This document shows, in pieces, positions 1 to 8,609 of a stretch of 64,000 nucleotides of DNA; positions within the stretch are counted from its first letter, which is position 1, and each line of letters starts with the position of its first letter. A program made the translations under genes and the position numbers. The notes below the pieces were generated by a model. That model was not told the origin of the DNA. It did no database searches and saw only the letters and a program-made list of their open reading frames with translations. The stretch is from assembly GCA_029261715.1 (NCBI GenBank), contig JAJDAT010000015.1:186001-250000 (forward strand), given 5' to 3'. This stretch comes from Nitrospinia bacterium. Its GTDB lineage: Bacteria; Nitrospinota; Nitrospinia; Nitrospinales; JAJDAT01.

Positions 1-838
1 CCGAATGGTCATTTCCTTTAAAAAAACTCCTATCGTCTGATATGCGCCTAATTGTATTTTGAACAATTACCATCTTAATAATCTTACCTAAGACCGAAGG
101 TTCCTGTTCTTCAAAGCTTAAGTCCTCGCCGACATTATTGGGAACATGGTTTTGGCTCTTGTAAACACCATAAGGGAGCAAACACATTAAAATCGAAAAC
201 AAGCTAACGATCAAAACTTTTGGGCCAATGCGAATTTTAAAAAATGCTAAAACAAAAATAACGACGAAGGCATAAGTGACGACGGAGTAATGGAATTGAA
301 TTCCTAGACAAACAACTATTCCCAATCCAGCAAGGTACATTGCCTTCCGAGATACAGTTAGCTCCAATAAAAACCATAAAAATAAAATCGTAAATGGGAA
401 AATATAAGCAGGATTAAATGGAAAAGTTATCGTTCCAATATTTGATAGATTTAAAGAAAAAAGGATTGTGCAAAGCGCTGAAATATAAATCCCAAAAAAT
501 CTGCGTGTCACCCAAAATAATAACCCTATAGATCCAACACCAAGAATGAAATTAAACGCAAATATAGATTCATATGAATAGTGAAAAAACAAAGGGATGC
601 ACAAAAAAATGTACATAAAAGGACCCGGTAGTCTGCCGCCATTGCTTAGCTCCGGTCCAGCTAAAGGAAAGCTTACCCCATCAAAAATATTAAAAGCTCG
701 ATCAAAGTCCCTTGAGATCCATTCATTTAAGAAAACTTCGTCTAAACATTTCCACCTAAGATAAATTCCAACAATTATGAAAAGAGATAAAGGTAAAAAA
801 GCTATTAACTTTAGTTTTTCTGGAGAAATTTTATTCAT
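1..838 (-). CDS. GT39-like integral membrane glycosyltransferase, partial (3' end outside window)
   Basis: An open frame starts at an ATG at 838 and runs off the left edge with about 279 codons and no stop, so the C-terminus is missing. The protein opens with a transmembrane segment (about residues 10-27) and a soluble stretch containing RDFDRAFNIFDG. Several hydrophobic helices follow, alternating with short polar loops. This layout is typical of dolichyl-phosphate-mannose-type (GT39/ArnT-like) lipid-linked sugar transferases that work at the outer face of the inner membrane. No Shine-Dalgarno is visible before the ATG. The protein at 23129-25618 has the same general architecture. The family call is from topology and the acidic first loop, not from a catalytic motif I can prove; an O-antigen ligase or other polytopic enzyme is possible. 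Confidence 0.6.
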   Translation of the reverse strand, partial: MNKISPEKLKLIAFLPLSLFIIVGIYLRWKCLDEVFLNEWISRDFDRAFNIFDGVSFPLAGPELSNGGRLPGPFMYIFLCIPLFFHYSYESIFAFNFILGVGSIGLLFWVTRRFFGIYISALCTILFSLNLSNIGTITFPFNPAYIFPFTILFLWFLLELTVSRKAMYLAGLGIVVCLGIQFHYSVVTYAFVVIFVLAFFKIRIGPKVLIVSLFSILMCLLPYGVYKSQNHVPNNVGEDLSFEEQEPSVLGKIIKMVIVQNTIRRISDDRSFFKGNDHS

Positions 839-1653
839 AAAAAAAACTTTAGGCTTTGCTTGAAAATAAAATATAAAAGTTATATTTGTGCAAAGTATTT
901 TGCCCTCAATACCATGAGTTTTTAAATAAGAGTCGCGTTTTGAAGAAAATCAAATTTCCCTCACAAAACATTGCAATAGACCTTGAATTCAAGTTGTAAG
1001 TGAAAAAAGTTAATAAAGTTTTCTTTTTGTAAAAGAGTTTATGTCGAGTTTCAAATCAAAGAGATTTTCTGGGTTTGTGATTAAGACAATGCGTGATGGA
1101 TTTAATTTTGTCATGGATAACCTTGCTCAAGTCGTTTTGATTTTGGCAAATATTATCTAATGAGTCCATTAGTATTTCCATTAAATTCTTTTTTTTAAAA
1201 TGAACATAGGTGAGCAAAATAAATACTCACGGAGAGCACTTGCGAATTTTATTAGACACGGGATATTCATAGACAAAAAGGAATTGTAAAAACAAAAAAT
1301 AAGAGAAGTAGTTTGTCTGAAGAAGCCTGCTCATCGCGAATTTTTACATGAAAAAACTCGAACATTGACCAAAAAGTCAAAAAGTGAGAAACTCCTGGAA
1401 AATCCAATAAAAAATCTCATCTCAAAAGATGAGTTGCCTTATAATTGACAACTTTCTATAATTTTTCATATTCACATGGAAAATCCCCGCTAAAGACTTT
1501 GTTAATTATTAGTTAAAATATTGATGGCGTTTTTCATTCCCTTATGCTTCCTGCAATAAATTCGTTTCTAAGCTATCGAGAAAGAAATTATTTAAAAAAC
1601 CCTCAAAGAAATCAGCATGATTTTTTCGGTCATGCTTTAAAGACTAGCTTTCT
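839..1653. other. 815-bp AT-rich intergenic region between divergent genes
   Basis: No convincing gene is present. A 39-codon frame starts at 1041 but has no recognisable product. Short inverted repeats occur at 1416-1433 (CTCATCT/AGATGAG, 4-nt loop) and at 1615-1635 (GCATGA/TCATGC), the latter just before the ATG at 1654. Neither is followed by a clear T-run. The promoters of both divergent flanking genes must lie here but I could not identify them. Confidence 0.5.
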
Positions 1654-3594
1654 ATGTTCGACTTAAAAAGTATTGCCAGTTTTTTTAAATTATCGATCGG
1701 TAGTTTCCTACTCGTTTTTCTAATTTTTGAAGTTATTATTAGATTTTTTTTCCCGCAAAAAATCGAACCAAGCTTATTTATTTCTAAATTTGGAACTTTC
1801 ATTAATCAACATAAGGCCAACATTCATGAAAAATTAACCTACGAAGGTATTCCATATCATCTAAAAATCGACGAACATAATCTGAGAAATTTTAAAACTA
1901 TTACATACAAAAAACCTCCCAATACCTTCCGTATATTATCTCTTGGCGACTCTATGTTTAAAGGCCCAGGATTAGAAGTTGAAGAAATTTTTGCATTTTA
2001 TTTAGATCAAACTTTGAATAAACACAGATCTAAATTCAGATATGAGGTAGTCAACGCCGCGATGGGGGGAGCAAACTTTTTGGACTATATTTTATATCTA
2101 AAAAACGAAGGATATAAATACTCGCCAGATTTAATTTTATTACCTGTGTCAAATTACGATTTCGGACCTGAAGATTTAGATAATTTTTATTTTGAAAATA
2201 TTTTAGCGGAAAGAATAAACTCTGAGGAAATACAAATCACGTTATCCAACCCAAAAATCAACGTTCCTAGTTCTTTTTTGAACAGACTAATGGTAGGTCT
2301 TAGCCAAATTCCTTTTTATACAGAACTATCTAAAGTTTCTCATCTTTTAAATTTAATTCGATTAAAATCAAATATCCTATTGTTAGAAAGGGAAGAAAAT
2401 CCATTAGACAATCTTGATCATTTTTTAAAAACTAGAAACGTTTTAAAAAAAAATGAAGAAGCTAAAAACTTACGAATTAAATGGTTCCTGGGAAATTATC
2501 AAGTTTATGCTCCCTACCTCCGTTCCAAATCTTTAACTTTGCCTCTTTTTTCAGAAATTGCCGAGATATTATTTAAAACGGTTGATCAAATTGGAGCTAA
2601 GTTAGCCATACTCGACATACCCGAAGATGAGGAACTATTTGGCGAACCCAGCGCTACCACTCCTATAAAGTTTGCAGAAAAAAAAGGAGTCTACCAATTT
2701 AACCTTTTGGGTCCTATGCAGCAATTCTTAACAAAAAACCAATTCCCCTTAAATATCCCCCAAGACCCCCATTGGAATCCAGCAGGACACTATTTAGTCG
2801 CCATACTAACTTACAACTTTCTTTTGAAAAACAAACAAATCCCAGAAGAAAACTTATCACAAAAAATCATAATCGATCTTAATTCTCCTGAAATAATTAA
2901 ACAAATTAAAGACTCAAACAAAAGAGTAAATCCCTATATAGATAAACCTCAGTACAAGTATTTTTTAAAAGGATTGATTGCTAAAAATAATGGACAAATA
3001 AAGTCTGCAATAAAAAATCTAGAACAATACCTTCGTCTTAAACAAGACTATAACGTAAACTTCCAACTGGCAGAATTATATTTAAAAAATAAAGAGTTGA
3101 ACAACGCACTACGTCACTTAAAAGAGGCAAAAAAGTTCAAAAACTCCACTTTCCTTGAGAAATTAGGACAGAAGTATTATGAGTTGGGATTGTTTAAGGA
3201 TTCGCTTCAAGTTTTTTTAAACGTTAAAGCCGTGGGAGATCCCTCAGTCGAAGTGATTGACAAAATTGGGCTTTGCTATAAGAATCTTGGGATCTTTTTA
3301 GAATCCGAAAAACATTTAACTCTAGCGGCAGAAAAAGAACCTTATTATATTCAACACTTGGGAGATCTATATTTTGATAACGAATACTTTGAAAAAGCGA
3401 TCGATCAATATAACAAGCTGTTGATTCTTTATCCTGGTGCAAATAAATTTCATTATTTAATTGGATTGTCTTATTTAAACCTAGGTGATTTTGAGCAAGC
3501 TGAGAAAATGCTCTTAGAAGCCAAACGCATTCAACCTCAAAATAAGAGTATTCAATCCATCTTAGACCAAATACAAACTCTAAAAAACAAGTAA
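1654..3594 (+). CDS. Membrane-anchored SGNH/GDSL hydrolase-like protein with C-terminal TPR repeats
   Basis: The 646-residue protein has one N-terminal membrane anchor (about residues 10-33) and then an SGNH-hydrolase-like domain. The block I serine lies in LSLGDSMFKG (G98-D99-S100). A block with NAAMGGANF is near 134-142, and the block V Asp/His pair is DPHWNPAGH (D371, H373). From about residue 440 to the end there are tetratricopeptide-type helical repeats. Families of this shape act in the periplasm on acyl or acetyl esters of polysaccharides, or are non-catalytic relatives; the substrate cannot be read from sequence. The TPR half probably binds partners. A shorter relative is encoded at 9537-11102. 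The gene stands alone on the plus strand. Confidence 0.7.
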   Translation: MFDLKSIASFFKLSIGSFLLVFLIFEVIIRFFFPQKIEPSLFISKFGTFINQHKANIHEKLTYEGIPYHLKIDEHNLRNFKTITYKKPPNTFRILSLGDSMFKGPGLEVEEIFAFYLDQTLNKHRSKFRYEVVNAAMGGANFLDYILYLKNEGYKYSPDLILLPVSNYDFGPEDLDNFYFENILAERINSEEIQITLSNPKINVPSSFLNRLMVGLSQIPFYTELSKVSHLLNLIRLKSNILLLEREENPLDNLDHFLKTRNVLKKNEEAKNLRIKWFLGNYQVYAPYLRSKSLTLPLFSEIAEILFKTVDQIGAKLAILDIPEDEELFGEPSATTPIKFAEKKGVYQFNLLGPMQQFLTKNQFPLNIPQDPHWNPAGHYLVAILTYNFLLKNKQIPEENLSQKIIIDLNSPEIIKQIKDSNKRVNPYIDKPQYKYFLKGLIAKNNGQIKSAIKNLEQYLRLKQDYNVNFQLAELYLKNKELNNALRHLKEAKKFKNSTFLEKLGQKYYELGLFKDSLQVFLNVKAVGDPSVEVIDKIGLCYKNLGIFLESEKHLTLAAEKEPYYIQHLGDLYFDNEYFEKAIDQYNKLLILYPGANKFHYLIGLSYLNLGDFEQAEKMLLEAKRIQPQNKSIQSILDQIQTLKNK

Positions 3595-3688
3595 GGTTTT
3601 TATAAATAGATCCTCTTCCCCCCATAAAAAACTAGAGACATGTTTTTTGGGTTTTATCTATTTAATACTTCATTAACTTAATCGTCTT

Positions 3689-4072
3689 TTAATACCGAGG
3701 ACCGCGCTCCGCTCCTGAACCTTCTTCATGCGAATGCTCGGAACCTTCTCCCATTCCACCCATCATAGGATTTCTTGCTGGTCTACCTAATGCTTCAGAA
3801 GCATGTTTGAGAGCTTCATCGTAATGTTTTTTTGCCTCTTTAGCATATTTTAAGGCTTGAGCTCCGTGCGTTTTTAGATCAGAGCTAGCGTCTGGCATTT
3901 CCATTCCAAATTCAAAGTGCTTTATCATCTCTTCAAGGTGAAGGTATCCTTCTTCTCCATGCCCCAAACCAACGCTGGCATGCCCTGTAGATTGAGCCCA
4001 AACACTATTCGTCGATGATAAAATGAAAACAAACACAGTCCCCAAAAAAATCTTTTTTAATTGTCTTTTCAT
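3689..4072 (-). CDS. SmbP-like small periplasmic metal-binding protein
   Basis: The mature protein is short, helical and histidine-rich. A signal peptide (about residues 1-27, ending near VWAQ) is followed by spaced histidines and acidic residues in the pattern of SmbP of Nitrosomonas: HLEEMIKHFEFG, then repeated KYAKEAKKHYDEALKHASEA. The last 25 residues are rich in Met, Gly, His and Glu. SmbP-type proteins bind divalent metals, chiefly copper, in the periplasm; this role is inferred. I place the start at the ATG at 4072 because a G-rich Shine-Dalgarno (GGGGGG) sits about 6 nt upstream; an in-frame ATG eight codons earlier would spoil the signal peptide. The flgB-fliE terminator separates it from the upstream flagellar unit, so it needs its own promoter. 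Confidence 0.7.
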   Translation of the reverse strand: MKRQLKKIFLGTVFVFILSSTNSVWAQSTGHASVGLGHGEEGYLHLEEMIKHFEFGMEMPDASSDLKTHGAQALKYAKEAKKHYDEALKHASEALGRPARNPMMGGMGEGSEHSHEEGSGAERGPRY

Positions 4073-4181
4073 AATTCCCCCCAAATGGGTAAGCATTTAT
4101 CTTTGAGCTTTACACTCTCCATATATCCAATAAAAATATTATATCGGTTTCTAACTCACGGTTGTAAAATTTTATAGGTCC

Positions 4182-4212
4182 AAAAAAAAAAGCCCCCGGA
4201 AAACCGGGGGCT
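4182..4212 (-). terminator. Strong Rho-independent terminator after fliE
   Basis: A perfect 9-bp GC-rich stem (AGCCCCCGG/CCGGGGGCT, 4191-4199 and 4204-4212) with an AAAA loop on the plus strand is followed, in minus-strand reading, by a run of about ten T (4182-4191). It begins 18 nt after the fliE stop and should end the flgB-fliE transcript before the SmbP-like gene. Confidence 0.9.
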
Positions 4213-4229
4213 TTAAAATATCTTTTGAT

Positions 4230-4544
4230 TTATACCTGCATCCTCAATACTTCTTGGTAAGCTTCGACTATTTTATTTCTCACTTGCATGGTCATTCTAA
4301 AGGCAATATCAGCTTTTCCTACAGCAATCATCGTTTCGTGGATATTCTGGGACTTCCCAGAAACTAATCCTTCGATTGCAGTATCGGCTTCTTGTTGAAG
4401 GTCATTAACCTTCCCTAACGAATCGGCTAAAGTTTGAGAAAATGTTTTACCATCCTCAGTTTTCGCCGCTTCTTCCCCAGGTTTACTCTGAAACCCCGGT
4501 CCAAGAATCGCTTTTAAATTACTTTCTAAAGTTATATCGCCCAT
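4230..4544 (-). CDS. fliE: Flagellar hook-basal body protein FliE
   Basis: The 104-residue, all-helical protein matches FliE, the adaptor joining the MS ring to the rod. Family features seen are DSLGKVNDLQQEADTAIEGL in the middle and the C-terminal block IAFRMTMQVRNKIVEAYQEVLRMQV, which includes the conserved MxxVRNK and the hydrophobic end. It lies 63 bp downstream of flgB on the same strand. Unlike the usual flgB-flgC-fliE order there is no flgC between them, and no fliF or fliG follows; a strong terminator comes next. Shine-Dalgarno is weak (AAAAGGC), so translation may be coupled to flgB mRNA abundance. Confidence 0.93.
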   Translation of the reverse strand: MGDITLESNLKAILGPGFQSKPGEEAAKTEDGKTFSQTLADSLGKVNDLQQEADTAIEGLVSGKSQNIHETMIAVGKADIAFRMTMQVRNKIVEAYQEVLRMQV

Positions 4545-4607
4545 AGTCTATGCCTTTTTAATCATATATAAAATAAGGCTTTTATCGATTATTGTCAACC
4601 CGAATTA

Positions 4608-5033
4608 TTATTGAGCAGCAGTTTCTGTCACAGCGCTTCTTAAAGTCGAACCTCTTTTCGCCATGATCTGAATAGTTGCATTATACATAATTTGATTTTC
4701 CGACAATTTCATCATCTCTTTATCAATATTCACATTGTTTCCATCTGAACGCGCGGCATCTTTTTCTTCAAAAATATCGGGTTCTAAGGATTTCAAACTT
4801 TCCTTCGATGGTCCCATGTGTTTCTTATCGGTCGTTTTTACAGAAAGTTGATTACCAAGATCAATTGCTTCTCGCAATTGGCTCTTAAAATCTAAATCCT
4901 GCGCCTTATAACCAGGCGTGTTCATGTTGGTGATGTTACTTGAAATCAGTAAATTTCTCTGAGATTGAAAGTCCAAGTTCTTTTTTAAAACTAATGGAGC
5001 CCTATCCCCGAATAAAATTTTGTCTACTAACAT
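4608..5033 (-). CDS. flgB: Flagellar basal-body rod protein FlgB
   Basis: The 141-residue protein is a typical FlgB, a proximal rod subunit exported by the flagellar type III apparatus. It has the N-terminal rod motif with ISSNITNMNTPGYKAQDLDF (about residues 31-50), a variable middle, and the C-terminal block NNVNIDKEMMKLSENQIMYN plus a helical tail. The start at 5033 is fixed by a good Shine-Dalgarno (AAAGGAG, 5041-5047) 7 nt upstream. A sigma-54 promoter at 5062-5077 would give a short leader of about 18 nt. It is the first gene of a two-gene unit with fliE. Confidence 0.93.
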   Translation of the reverse strand: MLVDKILFGDRAPLVLKKNLDFQSQRNLLISSNITNMNTPGYKAQDLDFKSQLREAIDLGNQLSVKTTDKKHMGPSKESLKSLEPDIFEEKDAARSDGNNVNIDKEMMKLSENQIMYNATIQIMAKRGSTLRSAVTETAAQ

Positions 5034-5061
5034 AAGTCGTCTCCTTTCGTTCTATTACTAA

Positions 5062-5077
5062 AGCAAACATCATGCCA
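5062..5077 (-). promoter_or_regulatory. Sigma-54 (-24/-12) promoter of flgB-fliE
   Basis: Minus-strand sequence TGGCATGATGTTTGCT matches the sigma-54 consensus TGGCAYRNNNNTTGCW at every informative base. The GG (-24, 5075-5076) and GC (-12, 5063-5064) are separated by exactly 10 bases. The predicted start of transcription is near 5051, just before the flgB Shine-Dalgarno. The remaining divergent spacer up to 5347 (270 bp) contains no gene I can support; enhancer sites for the neighbouring AAA+ activator may lie there but I could not identify an obvious palindrome. Confidence 0.85.
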
Positions 5078-5347
5078 TAGTGCCTAGAAATAGAAAAGCA
5101 CGACCAAGTAAAAACATAAACCATTACTTTATAAATACTTACAGAGAGCCAACACAACAAAAAAACAGCAACTAACTTGCTATCTCTAACCCAATTAGTT
5201 CGAGTTTCCCTGTAAATAAACAAATAATTGACGGTTTCTAGCGGATAAACGCCAATTTTCTTGCTGCCTTTTTACGAAAAAAACATCAAAAGAACTATAA
5301 TAGAATGATTTAATAGAATATTTTTTTATAAACTCATTTAAGATTTA

Positions 5348-8179
5348 ATGAATCCCTCTTTAGAAAAACTAAGTAAAATCATTGAAGGCTTTGGAAAAGA
5401 AAACCTTTCCGACATTTTACATTTCATTTCTACAGGACTCAAAGAACTTCATAATTGTTCCATGGGCCAAATTTACCTGGAGGATCTTTACGAGGGAATG
5501 CTCATTTGTCATTATGTGACAGAAGAAAATCAAACTGAAGGCCAACCCCCAACACAGTTCATTTCTCCAAAAGACTCTTTAATTTACAAAGCTTTCTATG
5601 AAAATAAAGCTATTATTTCTTGGGATTTGCCAAAAGGAACGCTGAAGGTATCAAGCCCCATTGGACAAAAATCAGGAATAAAATGTTCTGCAGTTTTCCC
5701 AATTAGCTATCAACTACGCCCTATTGGCGCTTTAAGTTTGGATTGGATTGAGGAAAAAGCTCATCTAGCTGAAGACCAAATTTTAGACATTGAGTCGTTT
5801 ATTGCGATAAATAGTCCCGTCCTAGAAAAAGCAAAGAATTTTCATCAAAAAATTGAATTTTCTAAACATTTAGACCTTGCCCAAAAAAAAGAAGCGGCAT
5901 TGATGATGGTTCGCTCTGCAGTGAAACTAATTGATACATTAACTTTGGCTTCAGTATTAGTTCCAGCCGTCCCAAAATCTGTAAATAATCTCCAATTAAA
6001 AACTACAGATATGGTAGAAGTCCTCGCCGCTTATTCTAAAAATGAGGAAAATACCGAAATCTATAATACTAAAGATCAAATGAGTATCTTGGAAGACGAA
6101 AACTTGATAAATCGTATTCTCAAATACGATTCTGAAAAAGGACTTGTTGCCCAAGATCAGGTGTCTTCATCTATTTATATAGAAAATATCATGAACGAAA
6201 AGTTCGTGAGAAAACCTATCGCCGAAAAATTAGATTTAGTTTCTTTATATCAAATCCCTAAATTTCATAAAAAAACAGGACAATTCATTTGCGCCGTAAA
6301 TTACTACACTGAAACCCCTCATCAATTTAATTCTTTTGAAAAAAGACAGTTAGAAGAACACGCTTCTATGCTTGAAAAGCTCATTATGGATGAGGGCTTA
6401 GCTAGAATTGAAATTGAAGTGTTAAGCGAAATCGAACAATTATTATCAGATCAGGATACTTCTCTCCAATCTTTTCTAACAAAAATTATCGATAAAACAA
6501 CAGAACTTTTGGGAGCCGCTGGCGGTACTATTTCTATCTTAAAAACTATAGACGACAAACCATGGCTCATCGTTGAAGACGATAAAGGAAGCCTCGTAGG
6601 AGCGAAATCTAAAGGTTGGAAAAAAAGTCGTATTCCCATCCTAGCAGTTGGCGGGGAAGAACTCCCTAAGGACTCCCGGTCTTTAACAGGTTATTGCGCT
6701 CACTTAGCAAGACCCCTACTTGTTCAAAATGTTAAAGACACCATTCAAACTAAGGGTTTTTACAAAAGTCTGACAGATAACATACGTTCTGAAATCGCTG
6801 TTCCCATTATATTAGGAAACAACGTATTAGGAGTTATCAATCAAGACAGCTTTAGGAACCAAAAGTTTCGAAAAGAAGATAAAGATTTACTTCAAATAGT
6901 AGCCAGACTCATCAGCCCCAAAGTGTACAGCTTAATTCAAATCGAAAGCATTCGCGAAGAAATGAGCCAACTAACGCGAGATATTGAATATAGAGATCCC
7001 AAGGTTTCGTCATATTACTTTGGAAACGTTATTGGTAAAAGCGAAGAAATTCATTCATTAGTTAGTCAGATTGATATTGTCGTTCAATCCATCTGCAACA
7101 GAATGATGCAGTGGGAAAATAACGTTCATCCAGAAACTTTGATGGGATTGCCCTCTTTACTTATAACGGGTAGCACAGGTTCAGGAAAAGAGTTTTTCTT
7201 CAATAATATTTATTCGCGTTTAGATGAAATTTTCAGACGGGAAAAAGGGAAAAACTTTAAATTACTCGTCAAAAAAACAAATATCGCAGCCTATACAGGA
7301 GAACTCACCTACAGCGAATTATTTGGTCATAAAAAAGGAGCCTTTACAGGAGCAGAGTTTAATCGTTGCGGAATTTTGGAAGAAGCCGCTGGAGGAGTCG
7401 TTTTTATGGACGAGATAGGCGATATCGATCCAAAAACCCAAGTACAATTACTACGTTTTTTAGATACTGGAGTATTCACTAGATTAGGCGAGAACGAGTC
7501 TAGATATTCAAAGATTTTTTTCGTCGCAGCCACAAATAAAAACCTTAGAGAAGAAATTGAGATGGGAAGGTTTCGAGAAGATTTATTCCACAGGCTTAAC
7601 GAATTTAGCTTCCAAATCCCTTCTCTCAACCAAAGAAAAGAAGATATTGAAGATTTGGCTATACATTTTTTAGGAAAACTTTTTCGCACTCACTATAAAA
7701 ATGTAGAGGATACTCCAAAACCTATTTTAGCTCCTGAGGCCATTGGTTTTTTGAAGTCTTACAACTATCGAGGTAATGTTCGCGAACTTAGAAACATTTT
7801 ACTAAAAGCTATGTTATTTAGGAAAAGCTTAACCATTTCTAAAGAAGACATCGCCACCGCCGCCGGGTTACACGCAATTTCCCCTTTTTCAGAAAAAGAA
7901 TCCTCAAACGATTTAGTAATTGACCAAATTTTAGGAAAGATAGAATCTGGAGAGAGCAATTTCTGGGAAGAAATACATAAACCTTTCAAAAACAATCAAA
8001 TGACTAGGGATATGGTAAAAGCTATTATAGAAAAAGCTAAACTAAGGTTTAGCGCTAGTCTTCCAGGATTGGCCGTCAAAATGAAAGTTTGCCAAGACCC
8101 CGGAATTCCTTCAGAAAGGCCCAAGTTTGTTAGCTTTAAAAACTTTCTTTATAAAACAGTAAAAATTACTGAGAACTAA
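5348..8179 (+). CDS. GAF-domain sigma-54-dependent transcriptional activator
   Basis: The 943-residue protein has an N-terminal GAF-like domain (about 20-165), a second weak GAF-like region, and a clear GAF domain (about 360-535). A sigma-54 interaction AAA+ domain follows. In it I see Walker A as GSTGSGKEF (about 608-616), the sigma-54 contact loop GAFTGA (664-669), Walker B VVFMDEIGD (near 684) and the NVRELRN motif (about 809-815). The last about 60 residues look like a divergent helix-turn-helix region rather than a classic Fis domain. It should remodel sigma-54 holoenzyme in response to a small ligand or redox state sensed by GAF domains. The divergent flgB sigma-54 promoter is the obvious nearby target. 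There is no receiver domain. Confidence 0.88.
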   Translation: MNPSLEKLSKIIEGFGKENLSDILHFISTGLKELHNCSMGQIYLEDLYEGMLICHYVTEENQTEGQPPTQFISPKDSLIYKAFYENKAIISWDLPKGTLKVSSPIGQKSGIKCSAVFPISYQLRPIGALSLDWIEEKAHLAEDQILDIESFIAINSPVLEKAKNFHQKIEFSKHLDLAQKKEAALMMVRSAVKLIDTLTLASVLVPAVPKSVNNLQLKTTDMVEVLAAYSKNEENTEIYNTKDQMSILEDENLINRILKYDSEKGLVAQDQVSSSIYIENIMNEKFVRKPIAEKLDLVSLYQIPKFHKKTGQFICAVNYYTETPHQFNSFEKRQLEEHASMLEKLIMDEGLARIEIEVLSEIEQLLSDQDTSLQSFLTKIIDKTTELLGAAGGTISILKTIDDKPWLIVEDDKGSLVGAKSKGWKKSRIPILAVGGEELPKDSRSLTGYCAHLARPLLVQNVKDTIQTKGFYKSLTDNIRSEIAVPIILGNNVLGVINQDSFRNQKFRKEDKDLLQIVARLISPKVYSLIQIESIREEMSQLTRDIEYRDPKVSSYYFGNVIGKSEEIHSLVSQIDIVVQSICNRMMQWENNVHPETLMGLPSLLITGSTGSGKEFFFNNIYSRLDEIFRREKGKNFKLLVKKTNIAAYTGELTYSELFGHKKGAFTGAEFNRCGILEEAAGGVVFMDEIGDIDPKTQVQLLRFLDTGVFTRLGENESRYSKIFFVAATNKNLREEIEMGRFREDLFHRLNEFSFQIPSLNQRKEDIEDLAIHFLGKLFRTHYKNVEDTPKPILAPEAIGFLKSYNYRGNVRELRNILLKAMLFRKSLTISKEDIATAAGLHAISPFSEKESSNDLVIDQILGKIESGESNFWEEIHKPFKNNQMTRDMVKAIIEKAKLRFSASLPGLAVKMKVCQDPGIPSERPKFVSFKNFLYKTVKITEN

Positions 8180-8201
8180 TTATTTAGGAGAAAAGTAGAT
8201 T

Positions 8202-8609
8202 ATGCCATCGGGCTTATATATTGCCATTTTCTTTTTGCTAATAGCCTTATCGGTTTTGCAAATCTGGCGAATTTCCAAACTAAAAAAATCTATCTCTACC
8301 ATAACCGCTTCCACTCAAGATCTATCATTTAAATTAGACGACGCTGAAAATTATTTTAAAAACCAACTAGCCCGACTGCATTATGATGCCGCTAAAAAGT
8401 TGGGTTGTTTAAAATATCACGGTGAAACCCCAATAAAGCAAGTTATCGCAGACCCAGAAGCAAAAAAAATATTAGAAAAATTTAAAATTATTAAGAAAAA
8501 AGATAAACTTCCTTTTCCTGGAACTCTTTTAACTCGCTCTGAAGAATGCGGAGTTTCACTTGAACGATTATTGATTGCCCTCAACGATAGAGAATTAAAA
8601 AATGATTGA
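8202..8609 (+). CDS. Unknown membrane-anchored protein, partner of the downstream ferredoxin
   Basis: I do not recognise this 135-residue protein. It has one N-terminal transmembrane helix (about 4-22), a short coiled-coil-like stretch (28-60) and a basic cytosolic region. An AGGAG Shine-Dalgarno lies before the ATG, 22 bp after the sigma-54 activator. Its last 8 bp overlap the start of the ferredoxin-domain gene, so the two are translationally coupled and share the same N-terminal-anchor design. A role in assembling or docking that ferredoxin is only a guess. Confidence 0.6.
   Translation: MPSGLYIAIFFLLIALSVLQIWRISKLKKSISTITASTQDLSFKLDDAENYFKNQLARLHYDAAKKLGCLKYHGETPIKQVIADPEAKKILEKFKIIKKKDKLPFPGTLLTRSEECGVSLERLLIALNDRELKND

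Noticed and set aside
1041-1160. 39-codon plus-strand frame in the first large spacer
   Set aside because: No Shine-Dalgarno, no recognisable product and no conserved context; likely chance.
3224-3625. 133-codon minus-strand frame opposite the SGNH-TPR gene
   Set aside because: A shadow of the real coding frame on the opposite strand.
5002-5223. 73-codon minus-strand frame upstream of flgB
   Set aside because: It overlaps flgB in another frame and covers the sigma-54 promoter; composition is unlike a protein.
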